From NCBI GenBank assembly GCA_014654705.1, contig JACVZY010000001.1, forward strand, positions 45,974-109,973: a stretch of 64,000 nucleotides of DNA, given 5' to 3'. The translations under genes and the position numbers were made by a program. The notes under the pieces were generated by a model that saw only the letters and a program-made list of their open reading frames with translations, did no database searches and was not told the origin of the DNA. Positions 59,222 through 64,000 of this stretch are shown here, in pieces; the stretch's first letter is position 1; each line of letters opens with the position of its first letter. This stretch comes from Ignavibacteria bacterium (GTDB lineage Bacteria; Bacteroidota; Ignavibacteria; Kapaibacteriales; UBA4661).

Positions 59222-60670
59222 ATGTTCCACACCAAACCCCTTGCTCAACTCATCACCGAAGCCAACGAGACTGGCACACATACACTCAAGCGCACACTTA
59301 CTGCCACAAACCTCGTCGCTATTGGCGTGGGCGTGATTATCGGTGCGGGGCTTTTTTCGCTCACAGGTATTGCCGCCTCAAATAATTCCGGTCCTGCCGT
59401 CACGCTTTCGCTCGGCGTGGCAGCGCTTGGATGCGTTTTCAGCGCACTTTGTTATGCAGAATTTGCTTCGATGGTTCCGGTTGCAGGCAGTGCCTACACG
59501 TACTCCTACGCAACACTTGGCGAATTTTTTGCGTGGATTATCGGCTGGGATTTAGTGCTGGAATACTCCGTCGGCGCGGCAACGGTGGCGATCAGCTGGT
59601 CGCAATATCTCACGCGCTTTCTGGCAAAGTATAATCTCGTGCTGCCGTACCAACTTGCCTTTTCCCCTTTTGAAAGTGCCACGCTGCAAGACGGCACAAC
59701 CGTTTCCGGCATAATCAACCTTCCGGCAATGATTATCGTTCTTGTCATCACCGCCATCATCATTCGCGGCGTAAAAGGCTCGGCACTCTACACGACGGTC
59801 GTTGTTGCGCTCAAAGTGAGCGTGGTACTGCTGTTTATCGGTCTTGGCTGGCAATTCATCAATCCTGCTAACTATCAGCCCTACATCCCCCAAAATACGG
59901 GTACGTTTGGCGAATTTGGCTGGAGCGGTGTTCTGCGAGGTGCGGGCGTGGTGTTTTTCATGTTCACGGGTTTTGATATTGTCGCCACGATGTCGCAAGA
60001 AGCAAAAAATCCCAAGCGTGATATGCCGATTGGGATTATCGGTTCGCTGATTATTTGCACGATTCTGTATGCCCTTTTCGGACACGTGCTTTTGGGCATT
60101 GCTAACTACACCGAGTTCAAAAACAGCGCTGCGCCCGTCGCCATTGCGATTGACAAAACGCCCTACAACTGGCTTGGGCAAGCGATTATTCTTGCGATTC
60201 TTTTTGGTTATACGTCGGTCATCATGGTGGATTTGCTGGGGCAATCGCGCGTGTTTTTCTCGATGAGCCGCGACGGACTTTTGCCCAAAATCTTCTCGGA
60301 AGTGCATCCGCGCTTCCAAACGCCATACAAATCCAACATCGTGCTCGGCTTGTTTATTTCGCTCTTCGCGGGACTTGTTCCCATACGGGTTGTGGGCGAG
60401 ATGACGAGTATCGGAACACTGCTGGCGTTTGTGATGGTCTGCATCGGAGTCCTCATTTTACGCAAAAAAGAACCTAACGCTCCTCGCGCTTTCCGTACGC
60501 CGTGGGTACCACTCATCCCGATTTTGGGTATTCTGAGCTGTGGCACGATGATGGCTGCACTGCCCGCCGATACGTGGCTGCGGCTCATTATTTGGCTCGT
60601 GATAGGTTTGGTGATTTATTTTGGATACAGCAGAAAGCGGAGCAATTTGCACCCTACTGACACTCCGTAA
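59222..60670 (+). CDS. APC-family amino acid permease (cationic type)
   Basis: 482 residues from the ATG at 59222 (MFHTKPLAQLITEANE). Twelve or so transmembrane helices and YfnA/CAT-type signatures: LVAIGVGVIIGAGLFSLTG, AVTLSLGVAALGCVFSAL, AYTYSYATLGEFFAWIIGWD, FFMFTGFDIVATMSQEAKNP, and a C-terminal RKKEPNAPRAFRTPWVPLIP. It carries amino acids across the inner membrane; the exact substrate is unknown. A longer frame from 59081 adds 47 unlikely residues. The Cys-rich leader and tRNA-Cys lie downstream on the same strand. Confidence 0.93.
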   Translation: MFHTKPLAQLITEANETGTHTLKRTLTATNLVAIGVGVIIGAGLFSLTGIAASNNSGPAVTLSLGVAALGCVFSALCYAEFASMVPVAGSAYTYSYATLGEFFAWIIGWDLVLEYSVGAATVAISWSQYLTRFLAKYNLVLPYQLAFSPFESATLQDGTTVSGIINLPAMIIVLVITAIIIRGVKGSALYTTVVVALKVSVVLLFIGLGWQFINPANYQPYIPQNTGTFGEFGWSGVLRGAGVVFFMFTGFDIVATMSQEAKNPKRDMPIGIIGSLIICTILYALFGHVLLGIANYTEFKNSAAPVAIAIDKTPYNWLGQAIILAILFGYTSVIMVDLLGQSRVFFSMSRDGLLPKIFSEVHPRFQTPYKSNIVLGLFISLFAGLVPIRVVGEMTSIGTLLAFVMVCIGVLILRKKEPNAPRAFRTPWVPLIPILGILSCGTMMAALPADTWLRLIIWLVIGLVIYFGYSRKRSNLHPTDTP

Positions 60671-60852
60671 GTTCAGCTTGCTAAAAATTCAATTTGCGAA
60701 ACAACAGGTTTATTTGATAACAACGCTTGTAAACCAGCATTTACGAGAGTTCTACGGCACGATGCAAAGAAAAATTTGCTTTTCCGAAAAAAATGCACTA
60801 CGTTAGAACTCGTTAAAAAAGCAATTTGTTTCAGACATTTTTTTACACAGTA

Positions 60853-60990
60853 ATGCCCCACACCCCCCTCCATAGCTTGCATTTTAGCACTTTCGCTGTA
60901 ATGCCCGTTTACATGATGCCCTGCCGCATGATGCAAATGTGTATGCCCGTTTGCTGCTGCGCTGGCGTGATGGTGCGAAGGTGTGAATAG
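60853..60990 (+). CDS. Cys/Met-rich leader peptide upstream of tRNA-Cys and a TonB receptor
   Basis: A 45-residue frame from ATG 60853 to TAG 60990. The last 29 residues contain six Cys (including Cys-Cys-Cys at 60952-60960) and eight Met: MPVYMMPCRMMQMCMPVCCC then AGVMVRRCE. It has no recognisable domain. The composition and position resemble the frame at 42991-43173. It is followed after 25 bases by a strong terminator and then tRNA-Cys. The codons just after the Cys run (60962-60973) can pair with the left arm of the terminator, so ribosome pausing here could decide read-through. No ribosome binding site is evident upstream. The minus strand of the same bases is His-rich. Confidence 0.65.
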   Translation: MPHTPLHSLHFSTFAVMPVYMMPCRMMQMCMPVCCCAGVMVRRCE

Positions 60991-61014
60991 ATACCGATTA
61001 GACTATTTATTCTC

Positions 61015-61055
61015 AAGCCATTCGCCAGTCTTCAGGCGGATGGCTTTTTTTTTTT
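61015..61055 (+). terminator. intrinsic terminator/attenuator between the Cys-rich leader and tRNA-Cys
   Basis: AGCCATTCGCC (61016-61026) pairs with GGCGGATGGCT (61035-61045) with one G-U, loop AGTCTTCA, then about ten T residues. A competing helix is available: CTGGCG-tg-ATGG at 60962-60973 with CCAT-t-CGCCAG at 61018-61028, which would sequester the left arm and block terminator formation. tRNA-Cys begins at 61093. Confidence 0.88.
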
Positions 61056-61092
61056 GAGCAAACCTTCACGAATATCATAAAAATTTCATTTC

Positions 61093-61163
61093 GGAGCCGT
61101 GGTCGAGCGGTGAGGCGGGAGTCTGCAAAACTCTTCACGGCGGTTCAAATCCGCCCGGCTCCT
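61093..61163 (+). tRNA. tRNA-Cys (GCA)
   Basis: 71 bases. Acceptor GGAGCCG/CGGCTCC with discriminator U73, as expected for Cys; anticodon stem GGAGT/ACTCT with loop CTGCAAA giving anticodon GCA; T arm GGCGG/CCGCC around TTCAAAT. CCA is not encoded. It lies 38 bases after the terminator that follows the Cys-rich leader and 44 bases before the ATG of the TonB receptor. Confidence 0.96.
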
Positions 61164-61207
61164 CATCTCCAAGGATAATTCTTTTGTTTCACTGTACCAT
61201 ATACACT

Positions 61208-63922
61208 ATGTTTCGTTTTTCTTCCTCTTTCACCACCATTTTCCGCCGTGCAAGCATGGCAATGTTCAGCCTTATCCTTGCTGCTGCGCTTCACGCTCAG
61301 TCTCAAAGCCGTTTGCAAGGCACTGCCACCTTTGGTGAAGCAAAAAAACCAATTTCAGGTGTGAGCATTCAGCTATCCGGCACGGCTTCCCGATTGGGCG
61401 CAATCACCAATGCCGCAGGCGCATACACACTCTCAGTACCCGCAGGCACGTACAAACTCACCGCAAAACTTATCGGTGCCAAACCCTTTGAAAAGACCGT
61501 TACCGTCGCAGCCGATGCGCCCACGACGTTGGACATTGCTCTCGAAGAAGATATCATTCTCTCGGAACGCGTTGTGGTCGTCGGTTCGCGGTCGGGCGGC
61601 GGTTTTACAAAGATTGCAACGCCTGTTCCGGTGGATATTGTGCCGTTGGAGGTGGTCGGCAAATTGGGGCAGCCCGAAATTAGCCAGACTTTGCACTTTG
61701 TCGCTCCGTCGTTTCATTCGGTTACGCAAACGCAAACCGACGGCAACGACCATGTAGATTTTGCCTCGCTTCGCGGCTTGGGTGCTGACCAAACGCTCGT
61801 GCTGGTCAATGGCAAACGCCGCCACACCAGCGCACTCACGCACTTCGGCGATAACGTCGGACAGGGCGTTTCGGCGGTGGATGTGAACACGATTCCCGTT
61901 GCGGCGGTTGAGCGCGTTGAGGTTCTGCGGGACGGTGCGGCGGCGCAATACGGCTCAGATGCTATTGCCGGCATTTTGAACTTTGTTCTGAAATCCAGCA
62001 CTAATGAACTAAACGTTTCAGCACTCGGCGGTTTGACTTCGCGCGGCGATGGACAGAACATTCGGCTTGACGCAAACTACGGCTTCAAACTTGGCGACGA
62101 CGGCTTTGTGAATATCACCGCCGAATGGCGACACCGCGAACCTACCAACCGCGTCGGACGCTGGACGGGCAATGTCTATCGCGGTAATTTGTTCAATTTC
62201 GGTGATATTGGTTTTAACGGCGAGTATAGTACCAGAGCCGATTCCGTCGAAGATGCACGGCTTATTCAGCAAAACGGTTTTAACCGCGACAACGTGCAGC
62301 GTATCGGCGATTCGCGCCAGCGCAATTTCACGCTCTTTGTCAATGCCGCAAAGCCGCTTGCACCCAACCTTGAACTGTACGCCTTCGCAAGCGGCAATCT
62401 TCGCAACGGCGACGCAACTGCCTTTTACCGCTTCCCCGCCGATGCCGATGTGAGCAATACCGCCATTTTCCCCAACGGGTATTTGCCGCTTATCGTTACC
62501 AATATCTTCGACAACGCCCTTACCATCGGGCTTCGCGGCGCGAATGCAGGCTGGAACTACGACATAAGTGCATCCAACGGCAGCAATACGTTTGATTTCG
62601 GCGTACAAAATACCATCAATGCTTCTAACCGAAACAGCCGCCAAACCAGTTTTGATGCGGGTGGTACAAGTTCGGGGCAAACGAATCTTCGACTGGAAAC
62701 CTCGAAACTCTTCAAAGAACTTGGTTTTGCTGAATCGCTCAACGCCGCCTTTGGTGCAGAGGTGCGGCAAGAGCGCTATGGCATTCGTGCGGGCGAAGAG
62801 GCTTCGTGGCAGAACTACGGACGCAATACCGATTTTCGCTCCGGCTCGCAGGGTTTTCCGGGCTATCAGCCGCAAAATGCCGGCGCGTGGTCGCGCATCA
62901 ACATTGGCGCATTCACGGATGCAGAACTGAATTTCACCAAAGATTTTCTGCTCGGCGCTGCCGGACGCTTTGAGAATTACAGCGATTTCGGTACAAATCT
63001 GAGTGGTAAAATCACCGCGCGGTACAAATTTGCCGATGTTGTTGCCCTGCGCGGCGCTGTGCAATCAGGCTTCCGCGCTCCGACGCTGCAACAAACCTAC
63101 ACGAATAAAATCACGACCATTTTCGTGGCAAATCGTCCCGTCAATTCCGGCGTGTTCAATAATACCTCCAACGTCGCGCAAGCACTCGGTATTGAAAGAT
63201 TAAAAGCGGAAACATCGGTGTCGTACAGCCTCGGCTTGACCGTAGAACCGTTTGAGCGCCTGACGCTCACGGCAGATGCCTACCTTATCAACGTCACAAA
63301 CCGCATTGTTGCTTCGGGTCAGCTTTCGCGGGGCGATATTCCCAGCGTTGATGCTGCTTTACGGGGTCTTCCCGATGTGAACACGGTGCAATTTCTCACC
63401 AACGCGATTGACACACGCACACGCGGCTTGGACGTGGTGCTGGATTACGCACTGCCGATTGGCGAGGGAACGCTTGCACTTACGGGCATAGCAAATTTCA
63501 CGGAAACGGTAATTGTGGGCGACATTCGCAAGCCTGCAAGCATCGGCGCAAGCGACCTTTTTAACAAACAAGAACGCTCGTGGATTGAGAATGCGCGTCC
63601 GGCAAATAAATTCATCGTTTCGGCGCGGTACACCATTGGCGACTTTGCTGTGCTTGCTCGTGCCACGCGCTTCGGCGAGGTGCAAAGCGTGAATCTGTTC
63701 GGACCCGACGAAACGCTTCCCGCAGCGTGGGTTGCCGACGCAAACGTATCGTACACGCTCGGCGCAATAACGCTTTCGGTCGGTGGCAATAATATTTTCA
63801 ACACCTTTCCGCCTGTACAGGATTTTGCTAACACGTATTTTGGATTGTTTTCGTATTCTCGCGTCGCGCCCTTCGGGACACGCGGTGCGGCGTGGTATGC
63901 GGGCATAGCAGTAAAGTTGTAA
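61208..63922 (+). CDS. TonB-dependent receptor
   Basis: 904 residues from the ATG at 61208 (MFRFSSSFTTIFRRAS). Signal peptide (MFSLILAAALHAQS), CarboxypepD_reg-like domain (PISGVSIQLSGTASRLG, about 37-115), plug (RVVVVGSRSGGGFTK, SLRGLGADQTLVLVNGKRRH, VDVNTIPVAAVERVEVLRDG, AAQYGSDAIAGILNFVLK) and a large barrel ending GTRGAAWYAGIAVKL. It takes up an unknown ligand across the outer membrane. The gene follows tRNA-Cys by 44 bases and may lie in the same transcript as the leader and terminator. After its stop only about 78 bases remain, with no further gene visible. Confidence 0.94.
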   Translation: MFRFSSSFTTIFRRASMAMFSLILAAALHAQSQSRLQGTATFGEAKKPISGVSIQLSGTASRLGAITNAAGAYTLSVPAGTYKLTAKLIGAKPFEKTVTVAADAPTTLDIALEEDIILSERVVVVGSRSGGGFTKIATPVPVDIVPLEVVGKLGQPEISQTLHFVAPSFHSVTQTQTDGNDHVDFASLRGLGADQTLVLVNGKRRHTSALTHFGDNVGQGVSAVDVNTIPVAAVERVEVLRDGAAAQYGSDAIAGILNFVLKSSTNELNVSALGGLTSRGDGQNIRLDANYGFKLGDDGFVNITAEWRHREPTNRVGRWTGNVYRGNLFNFGDIGFNGEYSTRADSVEDARLIQQNGFNRDNVQRIGDSRQRNFTLFVNAAKPLAPNLELYAFASGNLRNGDATAFYRFPADADVSNTAIFPNGYLPLIVTNIFDNALTIGLRGANAGWNYDISASNGSNTFDFGVQNTINASNRNSRQTSFDAGGTSSGQTNLRLETSKLFKELGFAESLNAAFGAEVRQERYGIRAGEEASWQNYGRNTDFRSGSQGFPGYQPQNAGAWSRINIGAFTDAELNFTKDFLLGAAGRFENYSDFGTNLSGKITARYKFADVVALRGAVQSGFRAPTLQQTYTNKITTIFVANRPVNSGVFNNTSNVAQALGIERLKAETSVSYSLGLTVEPFERLTLTADAYLINVTNRIVASGQLSRGDIPSVDAALRGLPDVNTVQFLTNAIDTRTRGLDVVLDYALPIGEGTLALTGIANFTETVIVGDIRKPASIGASDLFNKQERSWIENARPANKFIVSARYTIGDFAVLARATRFGEVQSVNLFGPDETLPAAWVADANVSYTLGAITLSVGGNNIFNTFPPVQDFANTYFGLFSYSRVAPFGTRGAAWYAGIAVKL

Positions 63923-64000
63923 TACCGTAACGCACAAAAAACCATTAAAAATGCCAATTAAAAGTTAAAACTGGATTGCCCAGATAATCGTGATAGAAGA

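Noticed and set aside
59552..60319. 255-codon minus-strand frame opposite the amino acid permease
   Set aside because: Antisense shadow; His/Arg/Lys-rich low-complexity translation without motifs.
62018..63064. 348-codon minus-strand frame opposite the TonB receptor
   Set aside because: It lies wholly antisense to a receptor with clear plug and barrel motifs; composition is a reflection of the coding strand and no family is recognisable.
1..64000. CRISPR array, prophage, intact insertion sequence or rRNA operon
   Set aside because: No regularly spaced repeats, no transposase or phage structural genes and no rRNA-like sequence were found by reading both strands.

Overview
The window looks like a chromosomal segment of a Bacteroidota/Chlorobiota (FCB-group) bacterium. 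The evidence is a type-IX-secretion C-terminal sorting domain on a secreted glycosidase, SusC-like TonB receptors with CarboxypepD_reg-like domains, a clade II (Sec-type) nitrous oxide reductase cluster, a BFN/DUF151 nuclease carrying a UvrB/C motif, DUF4260, and abundant secreted or lipoprotein signal sequences. Several genes have clear Shine-Dalgarno sequences (nosZ, pspA, etfB, ybaB), which is less typical of core Bacteroidetes and would fit an Ignavibacteria/Kapabacteria-like lineage. That placement is inference. No rRNA, CRISPR array, prophage or intact insertion sequence was seen.

Layout. 1-6.2 kb: a truncated secreted amidohydrolase and a giant sensor kinase with about ten PAS domains and a transposase-type helix-turn-helix at its N-terminus. 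6.3-15.6 kb: a co-directional denitrification/nitrosative-stress block on the minus strand (Rrf2 regulator, cytochrome c, nosZ, a membrane-NosL fusion, nosD, nosF, nosY, the di-iron repair protein RIC, a FAS1 lipoprotein and a second Rrf2 regulator). 15.7-21.4 kb: a hemolysin-III-like protein, a caspase-like protease fused to an outer-membrane barrel, a stand-alone CHASE2 membrane sensor, and a YbjN-like/PspA pair. 21.7-36 kb: recombination housekeeping (ybaB-recR), a methyltransferase, a damaged arsenic locus, secreted glycosidases, an adenylate cyclase, dihydroorotase, a toxin-antitoxin pair and a CRP-family regulator. 36-42.5 kb: a Uma2-type nuclease, etfBA, the BFN nuclease, tRNA-Met, a PLP decarboxylase and an aspartate-racemase-like protein.

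43-57 kb is a plus-strand assimilatory sulfate operon: uroporphyrinogen methyltransferase, cysJ, cysI, a siroheme synthase/TauE fusion, an APS-reductase-type cysH, a TonB receptor and, after a small insertion, cysD. cysN is not in the window. 57-59 kb holds an AAA ATPase plus Toprim-like gene pair that resembles a phage-defence module. 59-64 kb holds an amino-acid permease, tRNA-Cys and a second TonB receptor.

The most interesting signal is a pair of very short plus-strand reading frames extremely rich in Cys and Met codons. One lies directly upstream of the sulfate-assimilation operon (about 42991-43173) and one directly upstream of tRNA-Cys and a TonB receptor (60853-60990). The second is followed by a strong intrinsic terminator whose left arm can instead pair with the codons immediately after the Cys-Cys-Cys run. 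This is the geometry expected of a cysteine-responsive transcription attenuator. Together they suggest a leader-peptide regulon that senses Cys-tRNA(Cys) supply, the second of them possibly controlling tRNA-Cys itself.

Other notable items are the caspase/CHASE2 module, the ATPase/Toprim pair, an in-frame DinB-ACR3 chimera marking a deletion in an arsenic operon, a 5' fragment of cysD left beside an inserted RidA/DUF3088 pair, and dispersed palindromic repeats inside operons.
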